A stretch of 42,175 bases of DNA from a virus: positions 1-42,175 of the IMG/VR virus record IMGVR_UViG_3300049846_001066; one strand, written 5' to 3'. A program made the translations under genes and the position numbers. The notes under the pieces are model-generated. The model was not told where the DNA came from, did no database searches, and worked only from the letters and a program-made list of their open reading frames with translations. Shown piece after piece: positions 14,579 through 21,942 of this stretch. Positions within the stretch are counted from its first letter, which is position 1. Each line of letters starts with the position of its first letter.

Positions 14579-14613
14579 AGTTTTATTATATACTAAGTAT
14601 TTACTTTTGTCTA
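14578..14613 (-). promoter_or_regulatory. Near-consensus sigma70 promoter for the ribbon-helix-helix gene
   Basis: On the minus strand TAGACA (14608-14613) and TATAAT (14585-14590) are separated by 17 bases. Counting seven bases from the end of the -10 box puts transcription start at 14578, which is the first base of the ATG. Confidence 0.7.
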
Positions 14614-14644
14614 TACCTACCTGTGCATAAGTTAATTATCTCGC

Positions 14645-14950
14645 TTAATTATGAGATAAATTATTCCGATGATAAACTATATCTTTTGGAAAATAGTAAA
14701 TTGTCTGGCATTGTTGGCATCGGTAAAATTGTGAATAAAAATACTTTCTTTTTAATTTTTTTGCGGTAATTTTGGGAACTTTGACAATCAACTTGCCATT
14801 GCATTTGCGACAGATCTTATAATTATGGGTTTTTTTCGGTTTAACAGGAAAGGTAACGACATTACCACAGAATTTACAAGTAGCCTCGATAAAGGAATCT
14901 ACCTCATTAAATGACCAATTATTCTCAAAACATTTATTGCAATTATACAT
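14645..14950 (-). CDS. Zinc-ribbon protein with four CxxC pairs
   Basis: This 101-residue basic protein has four Cys pairs at residues 4/7, 25/28, 47/50 and 78/81, enough for two zinc ribbons. Lysine-rich linkers suggest nucleic-acid binding. It overlaps the replication initiator gene by 8 bases and so is produced with it. It might be a transcription or replication accessory protein; the family is not recognised. Confidence 0.65.
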   Translation of the reverse strand: MYNCNKCFENNWSFNEVDSFIEATCKFCGNVVTFPVKPKKTHNYKICRKCNGKLIVKVPKITAKKLKRKYFYSQFYRCQQCQTIYYFPKDIVYHRNNLSHN

Positions 14951-15422
14951 TTTTCTTTCCCCACCTTTCTTTCAATTTTTTATATGCTTCTAAATTTTCA
15001 ATATTCTTTCTTTTGTTTTCTTTCTTTTCTTTTGTGTGTAAACCCCGCTTAACTACTTTAGTTAACCCCGCTTTACTACTTTTTGACGAATTTTTAACTA
15101 GTAAAGTGGTATTAACTACCCATGTATTCCAATATTTATTGATTTTATAGGCATTTTCGTGCCTACCTGGTAAAGACCGCTTTACTAGTATATTTCTATA
15201 AACTAAATTTTTTATTGTTTTTACAATGGTGGGTCTTGAAAGGCTTGTCCCTAATTCGAACTGTGTAAGGCTTACAAAGTCCTCAGTTTTTTGCCATCCG
15301 TAGGTTTTACGAATGACAAAAAATATTACTTGATACTCCGAACCTAGTAAACACGCCTTAACTAGTTGTTCAAGTAATTCATTAACAATTTTCGTATGTC
15401 CATTTTCAATTTGTAATTTCAT
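14943..15422 (-). CDS. O-type replication initiator
   Basis: The N-terminal domain (about residues 3-85) matches the phage replication protein O DNA-binding region, with motifs QIENGHTKI, RKTYGW and LSRPTIVKTIKNL typical of its winged-helix fold. The C-terminus is charged and would contact a helicase or loader. The start ATG 15422 (159 residues) fits the family better than a TTG at 15479 that would add 19 residues inside a hairpin region. No helicase loader or polymerase gene is present, so host replication proteins must be recruited. Origin iterons were not clearly found. Confidence 0.8.
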   Translation of the reverse strand: MKLQIENGHTKIVNELLEQLVKACLLGSEYQVIFFVIRKTYGWQKTEDFVSLTQFELGTSLSRPTIVKTIKNLVYRNILVKRSLPGRHENAYKINKYWNTWVVNTTLLVKNSSKSSKAGLTKVVKRGLHTKEKKENKRKNIENLEAYKKLKERWGKKNV

Positions 15423-15432
15423 ATAATATAAA

Positions 15433-15484
15433 ACCCCGTCCAACCTTGCGAGTAGAAACGGGGTATATATTTGTTGCAAGGTTG
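15433..15484 (-). promoter_or_regulatory. Interlocking hairpins in the leader of the replication gene (attenuator-like)
   Basis: Two inverted repeats interleave. CAACCTTGC (15441-15449) pairs with 15476-15484 (9 bp), and ACCCCGT (15433-15439) pairs with 15458-15464 (7 bp). Both cannot form as simple hairpins at once. In the minus-strand transcript the 9-bp arm comes first. The second hairpin is followed by TTTAT and ends ten bases before the start codon, so it could terminate transcription or block translation. Together they could act as antiterminator and terminator, or form a pseudoknot. Confidence 0.6.
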
Positions 15485-15507
15485 TTTTGTTTATTTGTTC
15501 ATTAAAC

Positions 15508-15543
15508 TAACCTAATTTTATACTAGATAAAAATTTTTGTCAA
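15508..15543 (-). promoter_or_regulatory. Promoter for the leftward replication operon
   Basis: Minus-strand TTGACA (15538-15543) is separated by 17 bases from TAAAAT (15515-15520). The predicted start near 15508 gives an 86-base leader that contains the interlocking hairpins. Confidence 0.8.
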
Positions 15544-15563
15544 ATCGGAGGGGTTGTGGATAT

Positions 15564-15573
15564 CTCATTTGAG
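15564..15573. promoter_or_regulatory. Short palindrome overlapping the rightward -35 box (operator candidate)
   Basis: CTCA-TT-TGAG is a perfect inverted repeat within a longer imperfect one. It overlaps the -35 element of the rightward promoter, so a bound dimer could repress that promoter. No second copy was found. Confidence 0.35.
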
Positions 15574-15604
15574 GTATTTTCTAAATAGGTTTATAATGAA
15601 AGTA
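15569..15604 (+). promoter_or_regulatory. Promoter for the rightward glycan operon
   Basis: TTGAGG (15569-15574) and TATAAT (15592-15597) are separated by 17 bases. The predicted start near 15604 gives a leader of about 12 bases without a Shine-Dalgarno sequence before ATG 15616. Confidence 0.7.
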
Positions 15605-15615
15605 ACAAACACCAC

Positions 15616-16659
15616 ATGAGCAAGAAAGATCAAGTACAGATTAATCCACAGGAAGCTACAAGGTTACTAAATAACTTTTATATTCAAAATGGTCTGAACG
15701 CAGACTACAATCGGCTGGTATTAGATTCCCAGCTTTTAAATTATTTCTTAGAGCATACAGGTGATGTAAAGAAAAAAGCTAAGGTTGCCTTTTGTAGCGT
15801 AGTCCTAAATCCTCCTTACTGGGAATATACCAAAGATCTAATCGATGGTGCAAGGCAGTTTTTCTTGCCAGGACATGATGTAGATTTCTTTATCTGGTCT
15901 GACATTCCTAAAGAAAAGTCTGACATGGAGAAATTAAGGGACAAATTCAAAGCACAAGACCCAAATTGGGATGACAAGCTCTTCATGGAGCAGTTAACAA
16001 CGCTGAGTGAGTTGGTACATACTAGCACTACAGTTACGGAAACAGAGGGTGTGTCTTGGCCTTACCCAACCCTAATGCGTTATCATCTTTACTTGCAACA
16101 AGAAGAAAAGCTTAAAGAATACGATTATGTATTCCACTGTGATGTAGATATGAAGTTTGTCAACGTGGTTGGAGATGAAATACTTGGTAATGGTTTGACT
16201 GCAGCCCAGCACCCTATGTACGCACTTAGAAAAGAATACTGGCCACCTTACGAGCCTAACGAAAAGAGCGAAGCCTTTATTAAGCGACCAGGTAAGGTTA
16301 TTAACGATAATGGCAAGCCTCGCTTTATGCCACTTTATTATGCAGGAGGCTTTCAGGGCGGTAAATCTGCTGACTGGATCAAGGCTATGCGTACAATGAA
16401 AAAGATGATTGATACAGATATGACTAATAACTACATTCCTATTTGGAACGAGGAGTCTATTTGGAATAAGTATTTATCAGAGAATACACCAGACGTTGTA
16501 CTTACCCCTAGTTATATTTACCCAGATAGCTTGATTGCAGAGTATTACGAGAAGATTTGGGGTTGTTCATATCAGCCAAGATTAGTAACCCTAACTAAGA
16601 AATTCACAACATCAGCAGAGGGTGGTCAGGCAGTTCAAGAAATGCTTAAAAATATATGA
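15616..16659 (+). CDS. Glycosyltransferase family 6 (ABO-type)
   Basis: This 347-residue protein carries the GT6 landmarks: SWPYPTLMRYH (about 147-157), the metal-binding DVD (176-178) in FHCDVDMKF, YYAGGFQGG for acceptor and donor recognition, then PIWNEESIWNKYL and VLTPSYIYPD. GT6 enzymes transfer Gal or GalNAc from UDP-sugars in alpha-1,3 linkage. An intact DxD is like the vertebrate enzymes, whereas many bacterial members are described with NxN. An extra N-terminal ~50 residues are not part of the family core. It is the first gene of the rightward unit and would act in the cytoplasm or at the membrane. Confidence 0.85.
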   Translation: MSKKDQVQINPQEATRLLNNFYIQNGLNADYNRLVLDSQLLNYFLEHTGDVKKKAKVAFCSVVLNPPYWEYTKDLIDGARQFFLPGHDVDFFIWSDIPKEKSDMEKLRDKFKAQDPNWDDKLFMEQLTTLSELVHTSTTVTETEGVSWPYPTLMRYHLYLQQEEKLKEYDYVFHCDVDMKFVNVVGDEILGNGLTAAQHPMYALRKEYWPPYEPNEKSEAFIKRPGKVINDNGKPRFMPLYYAGGFQGGKSADWIKAMRTMKKMIDTDMTNNYIPIWNEESIWNKYLSENTPDVVLTPSYIYPDSLIAEYYEKIWGCSYQPRLVTLTKKFTTSAEGGQAVQEMLKNI

Positions 16660-16937
16660 TAAATCGTAAACAAATCCCAATCTATTCAGGAGTCGTCAAG
16701 TATTTCCCCAACGCTTTAGCAGAAATAGCAAGGGTATCTTTAGCAGGGAATAAACAACACCATGACGGAACACCTCTTCATTGGGATAAATCTAAAAGTA
16801 GCGATGAACCAGATGCACTTATGAGGCATCTAACAGACCACGCAAAGGGTATTGAGTTTGACGATGACGGAATGAGGCACTTATCAAAAGTAGCATGGAG
16901 AGCCTTAGCTCTCTTAGAAAGGGAATTAACCAAATGA
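16656..16937 (+). CDS. dATP/dGTP diphosphohydrolase-like protein (DUF5664)
   Basis: This 93-residue protein has the conserved core GNKQHHDGTPLHW, DKSKSSDEPDALMRHL and HLSKVAWRALALLERE of the DUF5664 family, which is often annotated as phage dATP/dGTP diphosphohydrolase. The helical His/Asp/Glu pattern fits an all-alpha NTP pyrophosphohydrolase. It would alter nucleotide pools. It is wedged in the glycan operon by ATGA overlaps on both sides. No PurZ or modified-base polymerase is present. Confidence 0.75.
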   Translation: MINRKQIPIYSGVVKYFPNALAEIARVSLAGNKQHHDGTPLHWDKSKSSDEPDALMRHLTDHAKGIEFDDDGMRHLSKVAWRALALLERELTK

Positions 16938-17596
16938 TGTTTTCCATAATTATACCCTCGTACAACCAGCAAGAGTATCTTTGTGATGCTATTGATTCTG
17001 CACTAGCACAACCTGTTAGTGAGGTAATCGTAATTGATGATGGCTCAACTGATAACTCTCTTGCCATAGCTCGTGGCTACGAGAAACATGGGGTCAAAGT
17101 CATTAGCCAAGTTAACAAGGGATTAGCATCTGCTCGCAATACAGGCATTATGAACGCACAGGGGTCGTGGATTTTACCTTTAGACGCAGATGATATATTG
17201 CTAGACGAGTGCGTGGAGAAAATCATAGAAACTATCAGTAGATACAGCCCAGACATAGTCAGTGCATCTTTTCGTGAGTTTGGAGTTAGAAACACTAATA
17301 TTGTGTTAATGGATAACCCAACGATAGAAGATTTTGTCACTGGTAACAGGGTTGGTTATTGTTCAGCAATTAAGAAGTCTATACTGCAAGCAGTGGGTGG
17401 CTATTCACCCAGAATGGATAAGGGTTATGAGGATTATCATTTGTGGTTTAACCTTTTATCTCGTGGTTACAGTATAAAGACTATTCCTGAAATGTTATGG
17501 CTATATCGGACTAAGGAAGAAAGCATGATAACAGAATCGCAAAAGCATCACAACGAGTTAATGGCTCAAATTAATAAGGACTTTAAATTATGGTAG
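16934..17596 (+). CDS. Glycosyltransferase family 2
   Basis: Started at ATG 16934 (ATGA overlap), this 220-residue GT-A protein has the N-terminal strand FSIIIPSYNQ, VIDDGS in the nucleotide site, and the metal-binding DADD (LPLDADDILL). It continues to the acceptor-side GYEDYHLW motif typical of bacterial GT2 polysaccharide transferases. It uses an NDP-sugar; the sugar cannot be told. Its stop overlaps the next transferase gene by 7 bases. Confidence 0.85.
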   Translation: MMFSIIIPSYNQQEYLCDAIDSALAQPVSEVIVIDDGSTDNSLAIARGYEKHGVKVISQVNKGLASARNTGIMNAQGSWILPLDADDILLDECVEKIIETISRYSPDIVSASFREFGVRNTNIVLMDNPTIEDFVTGNRVGYCSAIKKSILQAVGGYSPRMDKGYEDYHLWFNLLSRGYSIKTIPEMLWLYRTKEESMITESQKHHNELMAQINKDFKLW

Positions 17597-18174
17597 AAAT
17601 AGAAAAATTATGGGGTAGGCTTTCTAACAATATGTTTATTTTTGCTGCCCATTATGCAAGATGTGCCGAGAATGGCGACCATTTCTTTGTACAAGATGAA
17701 AAGTATTTTGAAAAGTACAAGTATCAAATTAGACAACTGTTTAGCGCGGGAATTGTACCCAACTCAATTGAAAAGACTGCTATACATGTTCGATTAACAG
17801 ACTATGTTGGCAATTCCTTCTATGTAGATCTTGGACACCATAAGCATTCAGACATGAGTGACAATTACTATGTTAAGGCTATGGCAGAGTTCCCAGCGGA
17901 TACAAAGTTTTTAATTTTTTCTGATGATGTTGAGAAAGCAAAAACTATGCCAATGTTTCAAGGTGATAGATTTGAATTTTCAGAGGGGAAGACAGCAGTA
18001 GAGGATATGAACACAATGGCATCGTGTACAGGTATCATTATTGCAAACAGTTCATTTTCATGGTGGGCTGCATATTTATCACAAGCTAGTAAAATTATTG
18101 CTCCTAAGCAGTGGTTCTCAAACCCTGATGACGACCAATATATAGGGATACCAAATACATGGTTGCGTTTGTAA
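17590..18174 (+). CDS. GT11-like alpha-1,2-fucosyltransferase
   Basis: This 194-residue protein has the GT11 landmarks: an N-terminal GRLSNNMFIFAAHYAR loop (like GxLGNQMFQYA), the HxRxxD motif as HVRLTDYV (about 67-74), FSDDVEKAK, and the C-terminal ANSSFSWWAAYLS with IAPKQWF. GT11 enzymes transfer fucose from GDP-fucose in alpha-1,2 linkage. At 194 residues it is shorter than most members (about 270-300), so the central region is reduced. It overlaps the dehydratase gene by 16 bases. Confidence 0.8.
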   Translation: MVEIEKLWGRLSNNMFIFAAHYARCAENGDHFFVQDEKYFEKYKYQIRQLFSAGIVPNSIEKTAIHVRLTDYVGNSFYVDLGHHKHSDMSDNYYVKAMAEFPADTKFLIFSDDVEKAKTMPMFQGDRFEFSEGKTAVEDMNTMASCTGIIIANSSFSWWAAYLSQASKIIAPKQWFSNPDDDQYIGIPNTWLRL

Positions 18175-19106
18175 CAGGCATTAATGGCCAAACAGGCTCT
18201 TATTTAGCAGAGATCCTTCTTGAGAATGGGTATGAGGTACACGGGATGATAAGGCGTGGTTCTACCCATAAGACAGAACGAATTGACCATATTTTAGATA
18301 AGATTACTTTCCATATTGGAGACTTAGAGGATGTTAACTCATTAACAAAGATATTACAGGAGGTTCAACCAGACGAAATTTACAACTTCGCTGCAATGTC
18401 ACAAGTGAGGATTAGTTATGATATTCCAAGTTATACAGGTAAGGTTACTGGTATTGGTTTTGCAAATCTTATTGAGGCTGTGCGCTTGGTATGCTCGCAA
18501 GCCAAGGTCTATCAAGCCTCTTCCTCGGAGATGTTTGGTAAGGTATTGGAAGTTCCTCAACGTGAGACCACGCCTTTCTACCCTCGCAGTCCGTATGGTT
18601 GTGCCAAGGCATATGCGTTTTATCTTGGACGAGCTTATAGAGAAGGATATGGTCTCAAGGTCTACAATGGTATCCTTTTTAACCACGAGTCTCCAAGACG
18701 AGGTGAGGAGTTCTTATCCAAGAAGGTCTGTAAAGCGGTTGCAAGAATTAAGAAAGGCCTCCAAGACAAATTAGAACTAGGAAACCTAGAGGCAAAAAGG
18801 GATATTGGTTATGCAAAGGATTACGCTTACTGGATATGGAGAATAATGCAGGGAGAGCCAGATGACTATGTTATTTCAACAGGTGAAACTCACTCAATGG
18901 AAGAGTTTGTCGAGGAAGCGTTTGGTCATGCAGGTTTAAACTGGAAGGATTATGTGGTTATCAACGAGGATTTGAAACGCCCAGCAGAAGTTGATTACTT
19001 ACAGGGGGACTCAACAAAAGCTAAGAAGATGCTCGGTTACGAAGTAAAGACTTCTTTTAAGGAACTTGTAAAAATAATGGTAGATTATGAGCTTGAAAAC
19101 ACCTAA
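18159..19106 (+). CDS. gmd: GDP-mannose 4,6-dehydratase
   Basis: This 315-residue short-chain dehydrogenase begins with TGxxGxxG (residues 6-13). It has the Gmd signatures RRGS (about 32-35), FAAMSQV (77-83), SSSEMFG (121-127), and catalytic YxxxK (Tyr146, Lys150), followed by FNHESPRRG. It makes GDP-4-keto-6-deoxymannose, the branch point to GDP-fucose, GDP-rhamnose, GDP-perosamine and others. No GDP-fucose synthase is clearly present; the DegT aminotransferase two genes on suggests an amino sugar. It is slightly shorter than usual. Confidence 0.88.
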   Translation: MVAFVTGINGQTGSYLAEILLENGYEVHGMIRRGSTHKTERIDHILDKITFHIGDLEDVNSLTKILQEVQPDEIYNFAAMSQVRISYDIPSYTGKVTGIGFANLIEAVRLVCSQAKVYQASSSEMFGKVLEVPQRETTPFYPRSPYGCAKAYAFYLGRAYREGYGLKVYNGILFNHESPRRGEEFLSKKVCKAVARIKKGLQDKLELGNLEAKRDIGYAKDYAYWIWRIMQGEPDDYVISTGETHSMEEFVEEAFGHAGLNWKDYVVINEDLKRPAEVDYLQGDSTKAKKMLGYEVKTSFKELVKIMVDYELENT

Positions 19107-19710
19107 AATATCAATCGCTTGCCCTGTCTATGATATGCCTAATGGCGATTTCTTCATGAAAAGACTAATTAAAAGCCTTGAACAGCAGACTTTTACAGAT
19201 TTTGAATTAGTTATTACGCAGGAAGGCAAAATGGCAGAAAACACTAACGCGGCTATAAAGAAAAGTAGGGGTGAGTTGATTAAAATCCTCTATATGGACG
19301 ACTATTTAGCACACCCTGATGCTCTTAAGAATATTGTTGATAACTTTGCAGGAAGGTGGCTTGTTACAGGTTGTAATCATGACAATGGTATAGAGATTTT
19401 TAACCCCCATATACCTTATTGGAATCCAGAAATGGTCAAGGGTGCTAATACTATTGGATCACCCTCTGTACTGACAATAAAAAATGAAGATCCTCTATTG
19501 TTTGATGAGACGATGACATGGCTGCTTGATTGCCATTATTATAACCAAATGTATCAGAAATATGGAGTACCAATTTTTCTTAATAGTATAGATGTAACGA
19601 TTGGACTTGGACCCCATCAGATGACTAACATTTTGACTGAAGAGGAAAAAGAGAGGGAACGTAATTATTTAGCAAATATATATGACAAAAATTTCTTTAA
19701 CACAAAATAA
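19087..19710 (+). CDS. Glycosyltransferase family 2-like protein
   Basis: This 207-residue protein has a GT2-like N-terminus (ISIACPVYDMPNGDFF), a region NTNAAIKKSRGELI, and an acidic metal site LYMDDYLAH, all in the GT-A order. The C-terminal half is less typical and ends in LGPHQMTN. It overlaps the dehydratase gene by 20 bases, and a homing endonuclease gene overlaps its last 29 bases. The sugar specificity is unknown. Confidence 0.7.
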   Translation: MSLKTPKISIACPVYDMPNGDFFMKRLIKSLEQQTFTDFELVITQEGKMAENTNAAIKKSRGELIKILYMDDYLAHPDALKNIVDNFAGRWLVTGCNHDNGIEIFNPHIPYWNPEMVKGANTIGSPSVLTIKNEDPLLFDETMTWLLDCHYYNQMYQKYGVPIFLNSIDVTIGLGPHQMTNILTEEEKERERNYLANIYDKNFFNTK

Positions 19711-20137
19711 GCACGCATTGATTGATGACTCTGATGTAGATATGGTCGGCAAGTATAAATGGAACTATACCTCGCACGGATATGCTGAAACTCGGATAGA
19801 AGGCAAGTTGGTTCGTATGCATCGTTTGATTATGTCCGCCCCTAGAGGCGTATTGGTCGATCATATTAATATGAATGGTATAGACAATCGAAAATCAAAT
19901 CTTAGGCTGTGTACTAAATCGGAAAACATGAGAAATAGAAATAAGACCAAATTGAACACATCAGGGTATAAAGGGGTCGTTTGGGATAAAGTTAACAAAA
20001 AATGGAGGTCACAGATAAGAATGGACGGTAAAAATTATAATATCGGACGATTTCTCTTGAAAAGAGATGCTGTCATGGCCTATAACAATAAAGCTAAGGA
20101 ATTTTTTGGACAATTTGCAAGATTAAATAATATATAA
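19682..20137 (+). CDS. HNH homing endonuclease with AP2 DNA-binding domain
   Basis: The 151-residue protein has an HNH core (MHRLIM, VDHINMNGIDNRKSNLR) at about 39-82. A C-terminal AP2-type domain (SGYKGVVWDKVNKKWRS, then the ARLN end) spans about 97-150. This pairing is typical of freestanding mobile endonucleases in phages. Its frame begins inside the end of the GT2 gene and stops five bases before the aminotransferase, so it looks like an insertion that keeps the operon intact. Confidence 0.85.
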   Translation: MTKISLTQNKHALIDDSDVDMVGKYKWNYTSHGYAETRIEGKLVRMHRLIMSAPRGVLVDHINMNGIDNRKSNLRLCTKSENMRNRNKTKLNTSGYKGVVWDKVNKKWRSQIRMDGKNYNIGRFLLKRDAVMAYNNKAKEFFGQFARLNNI

Positions 20138-20141
20138 AAAT

Positions 20142-21254
20142 ATGCGAAGAGTAAATTTACTCCAACCAACTTTTGACGACCAGACTCTAGAGGAGTTAAT
20201 GGCTGTGATGAAGTCTGGCTGGGTGGGCTTTGGCTCAAAGACAATTGAGTTTGAAGAAAAGTTTGCAGAATATGTGGGTGCTAAGTATGCAATAGCAACT
20301 AACAGTGCCACTTCTGCACTAGATTTGTGTTTAAAGGTTTACGATATTAATGGGGGTGAGTTAATCACACCTGCTTTTACTTTCGTGTCCGATGCAATTG
20401 TCGGAGAGTGGAATGGCATGGGTGTAACTTTTGCAGATATTAATCCTCGAACATTTTGTATTGACCCAGAGAGCCTTGTGTTAAGCAAGGACACAAAGGC
20501 CATTATAGCAGTTGATTGTCATGGACGACTGGCTGATATTGATGGTATCCGCGCTAAATGCAATGAGGCTGGCATTAAACCCTTGATAATTGAAGATGCG
20601 GCTCATGCTATGTACACACCAGGGGTAGGTAAGGGTGATATTGTTGTTTGGAGCTTCCAAGCGGTAAAAAGCCTCCCTATTTTTGATGGTGGAATGATTA
20701 CTACTAATGACGAAGAAGTTTACAAAAAGTTAAGACCTATGACATGGCTGGGTGTGGAGAAGCTAACCTATGAGCGAGTACAGGGCGGTAAATATACATG
20801 GGATTATGATGTCAAAATCGGTAATGGTATTAAGGCTTACATGACAGATGTGCAGGCGGTCTTGGGTATTGGACAGATGAGGAGACTAGAAGAAACGAAT
20901 GCACGCAGAAGAGAGATACAGGATAAATACAACAAGGCGTTCTCTGGCTATGATTGGTTTGTAGCCCCTGAATATAGCCATACAGTACAGTACTATACGC
21001 CAGAATGGGCGGGTGATAGAGACGCCTTATCACAATTTTTAGGGGAGAATGGTATCCATACCTCTGTACACTTTAAACCAATATCAGAGTTTACTTATTG
21101 GAAAAAGGCCAAGAAGAGACCACTGCCACAGCAGGACAGTGTGTGGTTAAGATTATTAAGCCTTCCTGTACATAATGCCCTTACAGATGAGGAGCAGGAC
21201 TATGTGATAGAGAAGGTTAAGGAGTTCTACAATGAAGATTCTAGTAACAGGTAG
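20142..21254 (+). CDS. DegT/DnrJ/EryC1 sugar aminotransferase
   Basis: This 370-residue PLP enzyme has the family marks: NSATSALDL (54-62), EDAAHA with Asp152 for the pyridine nitrogen, and SFQAVK with Lys176 as the Schiff-base lysine. The presence of Lys argues for transamination rather than a ColD-type dehydration, which has His. With GDP-mannose 4,6-dehydratase in the same operon, GDP-perosamine or a related 4-amino sugar is a plausible product. Length is normal for the family. It overlaps the epimerase gene by 23 bases. Confidence 0.87.
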   Translation: MRRVNLLQPTFDDQTLEELMAVMKSGWVGFGSKTIEFEEKFAEYVGAKYAIATNSATSALDLCLKVYDINGGELITPAFTFVSDAIVGEWNGMGVTFADINPRTFCIDPESLVLSKDTKAIIAVDCHGRLADIDGIRAKCNEAGIKPLIIEDAAHAMYTPGVGKGDIVVWSFQAVKSLPIFDGGMITTNDEEVYKKLRPMTWLGVEKLTYERVQGGKYTWDYDVKIGNGIKAYMTDVQAVLGIGQMRRLEETNARRREIQDKYNKAFSGYDWFVAPEYSHTVQYYTPEWAGDRDALSQFLGENGIHTSVHFKPISEFTYWKKAKKRPLPQQDSVWLRLLSLPVHNALTDEEQDYVIEKVKEFYNEDSSNR

Positions 21255-21942
21255 TAGGGGCTATATAGGCACTAAACTGTGCGAACAATTAGAAGCAGAG
21301 GGTCATGAGGTTATTGGTTGTGATATTAAATCTCGTACTGCTATTGAGGACACTTATTACGAGGGGATAGAGCTTATCTATCACTTAGCTGCACAAACAG
21401 ATGTCCAATACTCTAGAACTCATGCGCTGGAGGATGCAGAGTATAACATCATCTTAACTCTTAAATTACTTGATAAGTACCCTAATGTTCGGATTATCTA
21501 TCCTGCTAGTGCAGCGTCTTTGACAATTAACTCGCCTTATGGTCTTTCCAAGAGGGTAGCACAAGAGTATATCCAGCTACTTAGAAATGATTATGTTATC
21601 TGTACCTTAGGAAATATTTGGGGTAAGGGTGGACATGGAGCTATTGACCACTTTATGCAGGCAGATGTTATTAGGGTTAATGGCGATGGCTCACAGACTC
21701 GTTCGATAATCCATGTTGATGACGTTGTAAGAGGTTTAATACTGGCAAAGGATTGGGAAACAGGTGTGTACTCATTAGGTGGTAACGATATGGCGTTAAA
21801 AGAGATTGCAGAAAAGATAAGTGCAGATCGTGGTGTTCCAGTTGAGTACGACCTTGATTATGACCCTAAAATTAATGGTGAGGTTTATGCGGCTGTAATA
21901 CCGAATACTACTCCTAACTGGCAAGCGGAGATAAAACTTTGA
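21232..21942 (+). CDS. NAD-dependent sugar epimerase/dehydratase
   Basis: This 236-residue extended SDR protein has the GxxGxxG site (LVTGSRGYIG, 4-13), HLAAQTDV, and YxxxK in SPYGLSK. Members normally have about 300 residues, so the C-terminal substrate part is short. The substrate is not clear. It could reduce or epimerise the product of the dehydratase, or act on a UDP-sugar. Its stop overlaps the TTG start of the next gene. Confidence 0.78.
   Translation: MKILVTGSRGYIGTKLCEQLEAEGHEVIGCDIKSRTAIEDTYYEGIELIYHLAAQTDVQYSRTHALEDAEYNIILTLKLLDKYPNVRIIYPASAASLTINSPYGLSKRVAQEYIQLLRNDYVICTLGNIWGKGGHGAIDHFMQADVIRVNGDGSQTRSIIHVDDVVRGLILAKDWETGVYSLGGNDMALKEIAEKISADRGVPVEYDLDYDPKINGEVYAAVIPNTTPNWQAEIKL

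Noticed and set aside
16656-16937. Evidence for a Z-genome (2-aminoadenine) phage from the dATP/dGTP hydrolase-like gene
   Set aside because: No PurZ homologue and no phage DNA polymerase are present, so base modification of this type is not supported.
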